Source: Micromonosporaceae bacterium KJ-029
GTDB lineage: Bacteria; Actinomycetota; Actinomycetes; Mycobacteriales; Micromonosporaceae
NCBI GenBank assembly: GCA_005402585.1
Contig: BIFP01000072.1
Location: 62,001-126,000, forward strand
Reading direction: 5' to 3'
Length of the DNA stretch: 64,000 nucleotides
Shown here: positions 43,641 through 52,783 of the stretch, one piece after another
Layout: every line of letters begins with the position of its first letter
Numbering within the stretch: position 1 is the stretch's first letter
Notes under the pieces: model-generated
Seen by the model: only the letters and a program-made list of their open reading frames with translations
Databases searched by the model: none
What the model was told of the DNA's origin: nothing
Translations under genes and position numbers: made by a program

Positions 43641-44843
43641 ATGACCGTGGCATACCTGGTGGCCGGTGTCCGCACCCCGATCGGCCGGTACGGCGGCGCC
43701 CTGGCCGGCGTACGCCCCGACGACCTGGCCGCGCACGTCATCCGCGAGCTGGTCGCCCGCCACCCGTCGGTGGACTGGACGCGTACCGACGACGTCGTGC
43801 TCGGCTGCGCGAACCAGGCTGGCGAGGACAACCGCAACGTGGCCCGGATGGCGGCCCTGCTCGGCGGGCTGCCCGAGCAGGTGCCCGGCAGCACCGTCAA
43901 CCGGCTCTGCGGCTCCGGCCTCGACGCGCTGGCCACCGCCGCCCGCGCGATCGTCTCCGGCGACGCCGACCTGGTCGTCGCCGGCGGGGTGGAGAGCATG
44001 AGCCGGGCGCCGTTCGTGATGCCGAAGGCCACCACCGCGTTCTCCCGCGCCGCCGAGATGTACGACACCACCATCGGCTGGCGGCTGGTCAACCCGCTGA
44101 TGAAGCAGGGCTGGGGCATCGACTCGATGCCGGAGACGGCCGAGAACGTCGCCGAGGAGTACGGCGTCGACCGGCTCGCCCAGGACGAGTTCGCGTACCG
44201 CTCGCAGTTGCGCGCCGCCAAGGCCCAGGCTGACGGCCGGCTCGCCGAGGAGATCGTGCCGGTGGCCGTGCCGGCCGGCCGGCGCGAGACGCGGCTGGTC
44301 GACGTTGACGAGCACCCCCGGCAGACCTCGCTGGAGAAGCTGGCCGCGCTGCCCACCCCGTTCCGCGACGGCGGCACGGTGACCGCCGGGAACTCCTCCG
44401 GCGTCAACGACGGCGCGGTGGCGCTGCTGGTCGCCTCGGCGGCGGCGGTCGCGGAGTACGGCCTCACCCCGCTGGCCCGGGTCGCCGGCGCGGCGGCGGC
44501 CGGCGTACCGCCACGGATCATGGGCATCGGCCCGGTCCCGGCGACCCGCCGGCTGCTCGACCGGCAGGGGCTGGCCCTGGCCGACGTCGACGTGATCGAG
44601 CTGAACGAGGCGTTCGCCGCCCAGTCCGTCGCGGTGCTGCGGGAACTGGGTCTTCCCGAGGACGCCGAGCACGTCAACCCGAATGGCGGCGCGATCGCGC
44701 TGGGTCACCCGCTCGGCGCCAGCGGCGCCCGGCTCGCGCTCACCGCCGCGTTGGAGCTGCGTCGCCGGGGTGGGCGGCGGGCCCTGGCAACGATGTGCAT
44801 CGGCGTCGGGCAGGGCATCTCGCTGCTGCTGGAGGCCGCCTGA
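43641..44843 (+). CDS. Thiolase (acetyl-CoA/3-oxoadipyl-CoA C-acyltransferase)
   Basis: A 400-residue thiolase. The nucleophilic Cys is in VNRLCGSGLDAL (about residue 91), the His in GGAIALGHPLGASGAR and the second Cys in MCIGVGQG. The family cannot be split by sequence into degradative beta-ketoadipyl-CoA thiolase and acetyl-CoA acetyltransferase here; no pca genes are adjacent. ATG 43641 has AAGGA upstream; longer frames overlap the divergent GST promoter. Confidence 0.9.
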   Translation: MTVAYLVAGVRTPIGRYGGALAGVRPDDLAAHVIRELVARHPSVDWTRTDDVVLGCANQAGEDNRNVARMAALLGGLPEQVPGSTVNRLCGSGLDALATAARAIVSGDADLVVAGGVESMSRAPFVMPKATTAFSRAAEMYDTTIGWRLVNPLMKQGWGIDSMPETAENVAEEYGVDRLAQDEFAYRSQLRAAKAQADGRLAEEIVPVAVPAGRRETRLVDVDEHPRQTSLEKLAALPTPFRDGGTVTAGNSSGVNDGAVALLVASAAAVAEYGLTPLARVAGAAAAGVPPRIMGIGPVPATRRLLDRQGLALADVDVIELNEAFAAQSVAVLRELGLPEDAEHVNPNGGAIALGHPLGASGARLALTAALELRRRGGRRALATMCIGVGQGISLLLEAA

Positions 44844-44946
44844 CCAGCCGCCGCCCGGACTCCGCCTCGGCTCGACCGGGGAGTTCGACACAGGGCCTAG
44901 AGTGGTGGGCGTCACACGATCCGCGGCGACGACTTGGGGTGCACCA

Positions 44947-45765
44947 GTGCAGATGCCGGACGGACTTCCCGCCGAGATCGACCTCTCCCGGCCCAGCGCG
45001 GCCCGGGTGTACGACTACTTCCTGGGCGGTGCCCACAACTTCGAGATCGATCGGCAACTGGCCGAACAGATCGCGGCCATGACGCCGAACCTCCCGGCGA
45101 CCATGCGGGCCGGGCGGGAGTTCCTGCGCCGGTCCGTACGGGCGCTGCTCGACGCCGGCATCGACCAGTTCCTGGACATCGGCTCGGGCATCCCCACCGT
45201 CGGGAACGTGCACGAGGTCGCGCAGACCGCCAACCCGAAGGCCCGGGTGGTCTATGTCGACATCGACCCGGTGGCGGTGGCGCACAGTCGGGAACTGCTG
45301 GCCGGCAACGACCTGACCGGTGTCATCCACGCCGACCTGCGCGACCCGGAGCGGATCCTGGCCGAGGCACGCCAGCTGCACCTGCTCGACTTCGACCGGC
45401 CGCTGGGCATCCTGCTCGCCGGGGTGGTCCACTTCGTACCGGACGCCGACCGTCCGGCCGACATCCTGGCCACCCTGCGGGCCGCCGCCGCGCCCGGCAG
45501 CCACCTGGTCGTCTCGCACTCCACCTTCGAGGACCAGCCGCAGGAGATGCTAGACGCGCAGCGGCTTTCGTCGCGTACCGCCACCGAGATCACGCTCCGC
45601 TCGCGGGCCGAGATCACCGGCTTCTTCGGCGAGTGGACACTCCTGGAGCCGGGTGTGGTGCACATGGAGCTGTGGCGCCCCGACTCACCGTCCGAGGTGG
45701 CGGCGAACCCGGAGCGGTTCGGCGCCTTCGGCGGCGTCGCCCGGAACGACCGGCCCGTCGGCTGA
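44947..45765 (+). CDS. SAM-dependent methyltransferase, DUF574/Methyltransf_19
   Basis: A 272-residue protein of an actinobacteria-specific methyltransferase family. The opening IDLSRPSAARVYDYFLGGAHNFEID is diagnostic, followed by QFLDIGSGIPTVGNVHEVAQ (SAM site) and VVYVDIDPVAV. The natural substrate is not known. GTG 44947 is chosen; ATG 44953 is possible. TAGAGT at 44898-44903 may be its -10 box. The next gene starts 4 nt after the stop. Confidence 0.85.
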   Translation: MQMPDGLPAEIDLSRPSAARVYDYFLGGAHNFEIDRQLAEQIAAMTPNLPATMRAGREFLRRSVRALLDAGIDQFLDIGSGIPTVGNVHEVAQTANPKARVVYVDIDPVAVAHSRELLAGNDLTGVIHADLRDPERILAEARQLHLLDFDRPLGILLAGVVHFVPDADRPADILATLRAAAAPGSHLVVSHSTFEDQPQEMLDAQRLSSRTATEITLRSRAEITGFFGEWTLLEPGVVHMELWRPDSPSEVAANPERFGAFGGVARNDRPVG

Positions 45766-45769
45766 CCCG

Positions 45770-47920
45770 ATGGCCGGCACCTCCGGCGGGAACGCCGCCG
45801 ACCGGAGCGGCGCCGAGCGGTACGCGGCCGAGTGGGCTCAGGCCGTACGCCGGCTCGGTTTCGTGCCACTGAGCGCGGCCGAGACCGAGCGGTTGCTGCT
45901 GGTGCACACCCTCCGGCTGGCGCACGTCCTGTTCTCCGCCGAGCCGGCGGCGCCGGCGGCGGAGGAGGTCGGGCGGGCGCTGGTCGAGGCGCACCTGACC
46001 GAGCCGGGAATGATCGAGTGGTCGGTGCGTTCCCTCGCCGACCGGTTCCCGGCGCAGGTGCTCGGCGGGCGGGCCGGTCCGCCCGGGCTCGGCGACCGGA
46101 TCGCGGCGATGCAGGGCGCCCTGGCCGCCGGCTTCGCCCGGGCCCTGCGCGACCGTACCTTCACCCAGCAGGAGCGGATCGCCCGCTCCGCGTGGCAGGC
46201 CCGGGACACCGTCGAGCAGGCGCTGCGCGACAGCGAGGCCAGGTTCCGGGCGGTGTTCCGGGGAGCGGCGATCGGCATCGGCATCGCCGGGGTCGACGGG
46301 ACGATCATCGACGTCAACCAGCCGTTCGCCGACATGCTCGGCTACCAGATCGAGGAACTACGGCGGACCAACGTCGCCTCGCTGTTCCACCCGGACGACG
46401 CGGCCGGGATGTGGGAGCTGTACGAGGAACTGGTCGAGGGCAAGCACGACACCGCCCGGGTCGAGAAGCGCTACTACCGCAAGGACGGCAGCGCCGTCTG
46501 GACGGACCTGGCGGTCTCCCTGATCCGGTACGACGACGGCCGGCCCCGGTTCACCGTCGCGGTGGTCGAGGACATCACCGAGCGGTACGAACTCCAGCAG
46601 CGGCTGCGTTTCCAGGCGCTACACGACCCGCTCACCGGCCTGCCCAACCGCACGCTGTTCTTCGAGACACTGGATCGGCTGCTGAATTCGGCCGCCCCGC
46701 CGGGCCGGGTCGGGGTCTGTTTCCTCGACCTCGACGGGTTCAAGGCGATCAACGACGGCCTCGGCCACGATCTGGGCGACCGGCTGCTCGTGACGATCGC
46801 CCGGCGGCTGGCCGACTGCGTGGCCGAGCAGGGCTACCTGGTCGCCCGGATGGGTGGCGACGAGTTCGTCATCCTGGTCGACGGCGGCGCCGGGGTGGAC
46901 GACGTGATCGCCGTGGCCGAGTTGGCGCTGGCGGCCGTCTCCGCGCCGGTACGCGTCGGCGACCAGCAGCTCGCGGTCTCGGCCAGCGTCGGCATCGTCG
47001 ACTCGGACCTGGCCGGCACCAGCGCCTCGGCGCTGATGAAGGCCGCCGACACCACGCTCTACTGGGCCAAGGCGGAGGGCAGGGGCCGGTGGGCGGTCTA
47101 CGACCCGGAACGCAGCGCCCGCGACATCGCCCGGTCCGCCCTGGTCGCCGGCCTGCCGGTGGCCCTGGACCGGGGCGAGTTCGTCCTGCACTACCAGCCG
47201 ATCGTGTCCCTGCTGGACGGGCGGCTGCTGGCCGTCGAGGCGCTGGTCCGGTGGCAGCATCCGGAGCTGGGGCTGATCGGCCCGGACCGGTTCATCGGGC
47301 TCGCCGAGGAGACCGGCCTGATCGTGCGGCTCGGCGAGTGGGTGCTGCGGCGGGCCTGCCGGGATGCCCGGCGGTGGCACACCGAGTTTCCCGAGGCGCG
47401 GCTGGTGGTGAGCGTGAACCTGGCCGCCCGCCAGGCCGACGCCCCGGCGATCGTGGACACCGTGGCCGACGCGCTGGCCAGCAGCGGGCTGCCGGCGGAA
47501 CTGCTGCAACTCGAACTGACCGAGAGCGCGGTGATGGGCTCCGCCGAGGAGCCGCTACGTACGCTGCACCGCCTGGCCGCGCTGGGCGTACGGCTGGCCA
47601 TCGACGACTTCGGCACCGGGTACTCGAACCTCGCGTACCTGCGCCGGCTGCCGATCACCTGCCTGAAGCTGGCCGCGCCCTTCGTCGAGGGCATCCGGGG
47701 TGACGAGCCGGACCTCGCCGCCGACCATCGCGGCGAGCGGATCGTGGACGCCCTGGTGCGGCTGGCGCACGCTCTGGAACTCTGGGTGACCGCCGAGGCG
47801 GTGGAGACCGAGGCGCAGGCGGAGCGGCTGCGGGCGCTGCGCTGCGACACCGCACAGGGCCGCCTGTTCGGCCCGCCGGAGCCGGAGCAAGCGATCACCG
47901 CCCGCCTCCGTGCCGTGTAA
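45770..47920 (+). CDS. PAS-GGDEF-EAL cyclic di-GMP turnover protein
   Basis: A 716-residue cytosolic protein with about 150 unassigned N-terminal residues, a PAS domain (about 155-280; DSEARFRAVFRGAAIGIGI), GGDEF (about 285-445) and EAL (about 460-710). The cyclase motif MGGDEF is intact (362-366). The phosphodiesterase side keeps EALVRW (490-495), VNLA, LTES, DDFGTGYSN, the catalytic Lys and AEAVE, so both activities are possible. No membrane segment, so sensing is probably by PAS. Its TAA stop (47918-47920) lies inside repeat copy D. Confidence 0.9.
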   Translation: MAGTSGGNAADRSGAERYAAEWAQAVRRLGFVPLSAAETERLLLVHTLRLAHVLFSAEPAAPAAEEVGRALVEAHLTEPGMIEWSVRSLADRFPAQVLGGRAGPPGLGDRIAAMQGALAAGFARALRDRTFTQQERIARSAWQARDTVEQALRDSEARFRAVFRGAAIGIGIAGVDGTIIDVNQPFADMLGYQIEELRRTNVASLFHPDDAAGMWELYEELVEGKHDTARVEKRYYRKDGSAVWTDLAVSLIRYDDGRPRFTVAVVEDITERYELQQRLRFQALHDPLTGLPNRTLFFETLDRLLNSAAPPGRVGVCFLDLDGFKAINDGLGHDLGDRLLVTIARRLADCVAEQGYLVARMGGDEFVILVDGGAGVDDVIAVAELALAAVSAPVRVGDQQLAVSASVGIVDSDLAGTSASALMKAADTTLYWAKAEGRGRWAVYDPERSARDIARSALVAGLPVALDRGEFVLHYQPIVSLLDGRLLAVEALVRWQHPELGLIGPDRFIGLAEETGLIVRLGEWVLRRACRDARRWHTEFPEARLVVSVNLAARQADAPAIVDTVADALASSGLPAELLQLELTESAVMGSAEEPLRTLHRLAALGVRLAIDDFGTGYSNLAYLRRLPITCLKLAAPFVEGIRGDEPDLAADHRGERIVDALVRLAHALELWVTAEAVETEAQAERLRALRCDTAQGRLFGPPEPEQAITARLRAV

Positions 47921-47970
47921 GGAAGGGCCCCCTGTTAACGCCTGCGGTAGAGGAAGGGCCCCTTCTTAAC
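47915..47970 (-). repeat. Two-part palindromic intergenic repeat, copy D
   Basis: In minus orientation: GTTAAGAAGGGGCCCTTCC, spacer TCTACCGCAGGC, GTTAACAGGGGGCCCTTCC. It overlaps the last codon and the stop of the PAS-GGDEF-EAL gene. The spacer is identical to that of copy C. Confidence 0.9.
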
Positions 47971-47998
47971 AGTTGGAACGATCGGATGGGGAGCCGAG

Positions 47999-48499
47999 GT
48001 GGGTCTGACGGAGACCGGAACGGTTGTGTCGGTGATCGCCGCACTGGCGATCCTCGCCGGGCTGGCCGGGGTGGTGGTGCCCGGTCTGCCGGCGCTGCCG
48101 CTGTGCTGGGGCGGCGTGCTGGTGTGGACGCTGTTCGGCGGTGCCGGTGCTGGCCGCTGGCTGGTGCTCGCCGCGGCCACCCTGGTCGCCGTCGGCGGCA
48201 CCGTGGTCAAGTACGCCTGGCCCGGACGCAACCTCCAGCGGGCCGGGGTGCCCACGTCCTCGCTGCTGGCCGGTGGGGTGCTCGGCCTGGTCGGCTTCTT
48301 CGTCGTCCCGGTCGTTGGGCTGGTGATCGGCTTCGTCGGCGGCATCTTCGTGATGGAACGGCTGCGGCTGGGGGACAGCCGGCTGGCCTGGCCGGCGACG
48401 AAACAGGCGGTCGCGGCGGCCGGGCTGGCGATGCTGGTGGAGTTCCTCGCCGGGGTGGTGATCGGCGCGCTCTGGGTGGCCGGCCTGGCCCTCACCTGA
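47999..48499 (+). CDS. DUF456 family membrane protein
   Basis: A 166-residue membrane protein with four or five hydrophobic segments and Gly-rich helices (VVVPGLPALPLCWGGVLVW; GLVGFFVVPVVGLVIGFVGG). This layout is that of DUF456, whose function is unknown. GTG 47999 is the first start after repeat D; no strong ribosome site is visible. The region 48500-48888 after it is G-rich on the plus strand and shows no gene. Confidence 0.75.
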   Translation: MGLTETGTVVSVIAALAILAGLAGVVVPGLPALPLCWGGVLVWTLFGGAGAGRWLVLAAATLVAVGGTVVKYAWPGRNLQRAGVPTSSLLAGGVLGLVGFFVVPVVGLVIGFVGGIFVMERLRLGDSRLAWPATKQAVAAAGLAMLVEFLAGVVIGALWVAGLALT

Positions 48500-48888
48500 T
48501 CCGCGGCGCAGGGGCGGGGTCGGGTGGAGTGGCGGTTTGCGCGGTCGGGGCTGCAGCGGAGTCCGGGCGGCACGGGCGCGAGTTGGGTGGCGCTTTCGGC
48601 GTCGTGGGCCGGGGCCGGACGGTCTGGCGGGGCGGCGCCGCCGGGCGGTGTGGACGCGGGGTGTGGACGGCCTGGGCGCGGTTGGGCGGCGCGGGGCGGA
48701 GTCCGGGCACGGCGGATCGCCGTACCCGTGAGAGAGAGGTGACGTGCCCCGCGCCGCCGCGCCTGCCGGGCCGGTCCGAGGGCCCGGCGGTGGTCCGTTC
48801 CGGACCAGGTCACGACCCCAGGATGCGCTCCCGCAGTGGTCGGGGGCAACCCAATTACCGTGCCTCGCCGGCCTGTTCGTAGGCGCGT

Positions 48889-48945
48889 GTTAAGAGGGGG
48901 CCCCTCTACTACTCCAGGAGTTAATAGGGTGCCCTTCCTTGCGCC
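48889..48945 (+). repeat. Two-part palindromic intergenic repeat, copy E
   Basis: First half GTTAAGAGGGGGCCCCTCT, spacer ACTACTCCAGGA, second half GTTAATAGGGTGCCCTTCC. It is the most diverged copy and lies just upstream of the promoter of the glutamine-synthetase-like gene. The enclosing gene-free stretch 48500-49000 holds this repeat, that promoter and the G-rich tract. Confidence 0.85.
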
Positions 48946-48951
48946 TGGGCA

Positions 48952-48980
48952 TTGACGCGCTCTGGTGGTGTCGGTAGACC
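48952..48980 (+). promoter_or_regulatory. Promoter of the glutamine-synthetase-like gene
   Basis: TTGACG at 48952-48957, a 17-bp spacer and TAGACC at 48975-48980. The expected transcript start near 48987 excludes the upstream in-frame GTG 48965 and supports ATG 49001. Confidence 0.6.
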
Positions 48981-49000
48981 TTGGTGATGGGAAGCCGTTC

Positions 49001-50365
49001 ATGAGGAGAGCGCCGGTCACACTGGAACAGCTACGGGTGGCCGTCGCCGAGGGCGAGATCGACACGGTCGCGCTGGCCCTGGTCGACATGCAGGGCCGGT
49101 TGCAGGGCAAGCGGTTCCACGCTCCGTACTTCCTCGACCAGGTGGCCGAGCACGGCAGCGAGGGATGCGACTACCTGCTCGCCGTCGACGTGGAGATGAA
49201 CACCGTCGACGGGTACGAGATGTCCAGCTGGTCCCGGGGCTACGGGGATCTCGCCATGAAGCCGGACTTCGACACCCTGCGCCGGGTGCCGTGGCAGCCC
49301 GGCACCGCCTTGCTCCTGGCCGACCTTGAGTGGCTGGACGGTTCCGGTCCGGTGACCGCCTCGCCCCGGCAGATCCTTCGCCGTCAGCTGGACCGGCTGG
49401 CCGCGTACGGGCTGACCGCGTACGCCGGCACCGAGCTGGAGTTCGTCCTGTACCGCGACTCGTACGAGCAGGCCTGGCAGCGCGGTTACCGTGACCTCAC
49501 CCCGGCCAACCAGTACAACGTGGACTACTCGCTGCTCGGCACCGCCCGGGTGGAGCCGCTGCTGCGTCGCATCCGCACCGAGATGGCCGGCGCGGGGCTG
49601 ACCCCGGAGAGCGCCAAGGGGGAGTGCAACCTCGGCCAGCATGAGATCGCCTTCCGCTACGACGCGGCGGTGACCTGCGCCGACAACCACGCCGTCTACA
49701 AGAACGGGGCAAAGGAGATCGCCGCCCAGGAGGGCATGTCGATCACCTTCATGGCCAAGCCGAACGCCCGGGAGGGCAACTCCTGCCACATCCACTTCTC
49801 GCTGCGTGACGCCTCCGGCGGCTCGGCCCTGCTTGGCGACGGGCCGGCGCACCTGAGCGTCACCGGGCAGCGGGTGCTCGCCGGGCTGCTCGCGACGATG
49901 CGGGAGCTGAGCCTGTTCTCCGCCCCGAACGTCAACTCGTACAAGCGCTACCAGCCAGGCTCGTTCGCCCCGACCGCGCTGCGCTGGGGTACCGACAACC
50001 GCACCTGCGCACTGCGAGTTGTCGGGCACGGCCAGGAGCTGCGGGTGGAGAACCGGGTGCCGGGCGCGGACGTCAACCCGTACCTGGCGATCGCGGCGCT
50101 GGTGGCGGGCGCGGTGTACGGCATCGAACGAGAGCTGGAACTGGGCGACGAGTGCACCGGCAACGCGTACGACGACGGCGACGCCGACCGCGTCCCCGCC
50201 ACCCTCCGCGACGCCCTGACCCTCTGGCAGTCCTCCGAGGTCGCCCGTGACGCCTTCGGCGCCGACGTGGTCGCCCACTACGCCAACATGGCCCGCGTCG
50301 AGTTGGCCGCCTTCGACGCCGCCGTCACCGACTGGGAACTGACCCGTGGCTTCGAACGCCTCTGA
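49001..50365 (+). CDS. glnA4: Glutamine-synthetase-like gamma-glutamyl-amine ligase
   Basis: A 454-residue GS-fold protein. It shows the GS beta-grasp start, the catalytic GTELEFVLY, the EGxCNLGQHEIAFRY metal site, the GNSCHIHFSL ATP loop and the NRTCALRVVG/ELRVENRVPGAD end. Lack of the Tyr-adenylylation loop and the neighbouring aldehyde dehydrogenase and SDR point to gamma-glutamylation of an amine rather than ammonia assimilation. The set parallels Rv2860c (glnA4), Rv2858c (aldC) and Rv2857c in M. tuberculosis; GlnA4 of Streptomyces acts on ethanolamine. The start follows from its promoter. Confidence 0.82.
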   Translation: MRRAPVTLEQLRVAVAEGEIDTVALALVDMQGRLQGKRFHAPYFLDQVAEHGSEGCDYLLAVDVEMNTVDGYEMSSWSRGYGDLAMKPDFDTLRRVPWQPGTALLLADLEWLDGSGPVTASPRQILRRQLDRLAAYGLTAYAGTELEFVLYRDSYEQAWQRGYRDLTPANQYNVDYSLLGTARVEPLLRRIRTEMAGAGLTPESAKGECNLGQHEIAFRYDAAVTCADNHAVYKNGAKEIAAQEGMSITFMAKPNAREGNSCHIHFSLRDASGGSALLGDGPAHLSVTGQRVLAGLLATMRELSLFSAPNVNSYKRYQPGSFAPTALRWGTDNRTCALRVVGHGQELRVENRVPGADVNPYLAIAALVAGAVYGIERELELGDECTGNAYDDGDADRVPATLRDALTLWQSSEVARDAFGADVVAHYANMARVELAAFDAAVTDWELTRGFERL

Positions 50366-50376
50366 CCCCCACCTTT

Positions 50377-50455
50377 CCGGCGATCATGGACTTGTGGTGC
50401 CTGAATCGCACGGTCTCGTGGCATCTGCGGGGCGCCACAACTCCATGATCGGCGG
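50377..50455. repeat. Imperfect 25-bp inverted repeat (GATCATG family, copy 2)
   Basis: Arms 50377-50401 (contains CGATCATGGACTTGTGG) and 50431-50455 pair with three mismatches around a 29-nt loop. The core GATCATGgA matches the 24.7-kb repeat. It begins 12 nt after the glnA4 stop and may end that transcript. Confidence 0.75.
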
Positions 50456-50488
50456 GGCAGGGCGGGGTGGGGAGAGGGAGGGCGGGGC

Positions 50489-51844
50489 GTGGGTGAGGTG
50501 CGGGATCCGGCGAGCGGGGCGGTGCTGCGGGAGATCGTGGGGACCAGCAGGGCGGAGGTGGACCGGGCGATCTCGCGGGCCGCGGAGGCGTACGGGAAGT
50601 GGCGGGGGGTGGCGCCGGGGGAGCGGGCCCGGCTGTTGCGGCGGTTCGCGGCGGTGGTGGACGACCATCGTGAGGAGTTGGCGCGGCTGGAGGTCAGCAA
50701 CGCCGGGCACACCATCGGCAACGCCCGGTGGGAGGCGGGCAATGTCCGGGACGTGCTCGACTACTACGCGGGGGCACCGGAGCGGCTGACCGGACGGCAG
50801 ATCCCGGTGCCGGGCGGGCTGGACGTCACCTTCCACGAGCCGCTCGGCGTGGTCGGGGTGATCGTGCCGTGGAACTTCCCGATGCCGATCGCCGCCTGGG
50901 GCTTCGCCCCCGCCCTCGCCGCCGGCAACACGGTGGTGCTCAAGCCCGCCGAGTCGACCCCGCTGACCGCGTTGCGCCTGGCCGAGCTGGCCCTGGTGGC
51001 CGGCCTGCCCGAGGACGTCCTCACCGTGCTGCCCGGTCGGGGTGACGTGGTGGGCGAGCGGTTCGTCACCCACCCGGCCGTACGTAAGATCTGCTTCACC
51101 GGTTCCACCGAGGTCGGTACGCGGATCATGGCCGGCTGCGCGGCCCAGGTGAAGCGGTTGACCCTGGAACTGGGTGGCAAGTCGGCGAACCTGGTCTTCG
51201 CCGACGCCGACCTGGAGCGGGCGGCGGCCAGCGCGCCGTACGCGGTCTTCGACAACGCCGGCCAGGACTGCTGCGCCCGCTCCCGGCTCCTGGTGCAGCG
51301 CCCGGTGTACGACCGCTTCCTGGAACTGCTCGAACCGGCGGTACGCGCCTTCCGGGTGCGCCACCCGGCCGACGAGACGGCCGAGATGGGTCCGCTGATC
51401 TCGGCCGGGCACCGGGACCGGGTCGCCGGGTTCGTCGACGGGGCGCGGGTCGCCTTCACCGGCTCCTGCCCCGACGGCCCCGGCTACTGGTACGCCCCCA
51501 CGGTGCTGCTCGCCGACTCGCCCGCCGACCGGCACTGGCGGGAGGAGATATTCGGCCCGGTGGTCTCGGTGCTCCCGTTCGACGACGAAACCGACGCGAT
51601 CCGGCTGGCCAACGACACCGAGTACGGCCTGTCCGGCTCGATCTGGACCCGTGACGTCGGCCGTGCGGTGCGGGTGGCCCGGGCGGTGGAGGCGGGCAAC
51701 CTGAGCGTCAACTCGCACTCCTCGGTGCGGTACTGGACGCCGTTCGGCGGGATGAAACGCTCCGGCCTGGGCCGCGAGCTGGGTCCGGACGCCCTGCACG
51801 CGTTCACCGACGTCAAGAACGTCTTCATCGGTACGGAGGAGTGA
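50489..51844 (+). CDS. NAD-dependent aldehyde dehydrogenase
   Basis: A 451-residue ALDH. GVVGVIVPWNFPMPI, LKPAESTPLTAL and FTGSTEVGTRIM form the NAD site. The general base Glu is in LELGGKSANLVF, and the nucleophilic Cys lies in NAGQDCCARSR. EIFGPVVSVLPF and GGMKRSGLGRELG are family features. With the GS-like and SDR genes it likely oxidises the aldehyde made from a gamma-glutamylated amine. The GTG 50489 start is preceded by GGGCGGGGC; no better start is seen. It is coupled to the SDR gene. Confidence 0.9.
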   Translation: MGEVRDPASGAVLREIVGTSRAEVDRAISRAAEAYGKWRGVAPGERARLLRRFAAVVDDHREELARLEVSNAGHTIGNARWEAGNVRDVLDYYAGAPERLTGRQIPVPGGLDVTFHEPLGVVGVIVPWNFPMPIAAWGFAPALAAGNTVVLKPAESTPLTALRLAELALVAGLPEDVLTVLPGRGDVVGERFVTHPAVRKICFTGSTEVGTRIMAGCAAQVKRLTLELGGKSANLVFADADLERAAASAPYAVFDNAGQDCCARSRLLVQRPVYDRFLELLEPAVRAFRVRHPADETAEMGPLISAGHRDRVAGFVDGARVAFTGSCPDGPGYWYAPTVLLADSPADRHWREEIFGPVVSVLPFDDETDAIRLANDTEYGLSGSIWTRDVGRAVRVARAVEAGNLSVNSHSSVRYWTPFGGMKRSGLGRELGPDALHAFTDVKNVFIGTEE

Positions 51845-51846
51845 GC

Positions 51847-52614
51847 ATGGAGGGACGGTTGCAGGACCGGGTCGCCGTGGTGACCGGGGCGGCCAGCGGG
51901 ATCGGGCTGGCCACGGTACGCCGGTTCGCCGCCGAGGGGGCCCGGGTGGTCTGCGTCGACATCGACGCCGAGGCCGGTACGCGGGCCGCCGACGAGGTGG
52001 ACGGGATCTTCGTCGCCGCCGACGTGGCCGACGAGACGGCGGTACGCGACCTCTTCGACGGGGTGGTCGAGCGGTACGGGCGGGTGGACATCGCGTTCAA
52101 CAACGCCGGCATCTCCCCACCCGACGACGACTCCATCCTGGACACCGGGCTGGACGCCTGGGAACGGGTGCTGCGGGTCAACACCACCAGCGTCTACCTC
52201 TGCTGCAAGCACGTCATACCGCACATGCGCCGGCAGGGCCGCGGCTCGATCATCAACACCGCCTCCTTCGTGGCGTTGATGGGCGCGGCGACGTCGCAGA
52301 TCGCCTACACCGCGAGCAAGGGCGGGGTGCTGGCGCTGACCCGGGAGCTGGGCGTGCAGTTCGCCCGGGAGGGCATCCGGGTGAACGCGCTGTGCCCGGG
52401 GCCGGTCGCCACGCCGTTGCTACGGGAGCTGTTCGCGGCCGATCCCGAACGGGCCGCGCGCCGGCTGGTGCACGTGCCGATGGGGCGGTTCGGCGAGCCG
52501 ACCGAGATCGCTGCCGCGGTGGCGTTCCTGGCCAGCGACGACGCCTCGTTCATGACCGCCGCGCAGTTCGTGGTCGACGGCGGGATCACCGGCGCGTACG
52601 TCACCCCACTGTGA
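51847..52614 (+). CDS. Short-chain dehydrogenase/reductase
   Basis: A 255-residue classical SDR with TGAASGIG (NAD(P) site), the acidic VCVDIDAE that favours NAD(H), and NNAGIS. The active-site Ser lies in NTASFVALMG and YTASK carries Tyr and Lys. Substrate unknown; orthologues sit next to aldC and glnA4. ATG 51847 has GGAGGA at 51835-51840 with a 6-nt gap and is better than GTG 51841, which overlaps the ALDH stop. Confidence 0.9.
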   Translation: MEGRLQDRVAVVTGAASGIGLATVRRFAAEGARVVCVDIDAEAGTRAADEVDGIFVAADVADETAVRDLFDGVVERYGRVDIAFNNAGISPPDDDSILDTGLDAWERVLRVNTTSVYLCCKHVIPHMRRQGRGSIINTASFVALMGAATSQIAYTASKGGVLALTRELGVQFAREGIRVNALCPGPVATPLLRELFAADPERAARRLVHVPMGRFGEPTEIAAAVAFLASDDASFMTAAQFVVDGGITGAYVTPL

Positions 52615-52699
52615 CGCCCGCGCTACCTGTCGTGACCGGATCGCCCGTACGCGGGGGACCGGCACAGAGGCGCTGACCAGCGTCCGGCCGACGGCTTGC

Positions 52700-52725
52700 G
52701 TTACGTTGCCGCTCCATCGGGGTAG
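52700..52725 (+). promoter_or_regulatory. Possible SigB/SigF-type promoter of the giant kinase gene
   Basis: GTTA (52700-52703), 16 nt and GGGTAG (52720-52725) resemble the GTTT-N15/16-GGGTAT pattern of actinobacterial stress sigma factors. No sigma-A-type box is as good here. The leader to ATG 52784 would be about 50 nt. Confidence 0.3.
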
Positions 52726-52783
52726 AAAACGGATCACGGTAGTTGATGATCGGACCGCGTGTGAGAACGGCCGGGGAGGCTGC

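Noticed and set aside
49001..50365. Housekeeping glutamine synthetase I (glnA)
   Set aside because: It lacks the adenylylation loop and sits with ALDH and SDR genes in the glnA4-type arrangement, so an amine ligase role is more likely.
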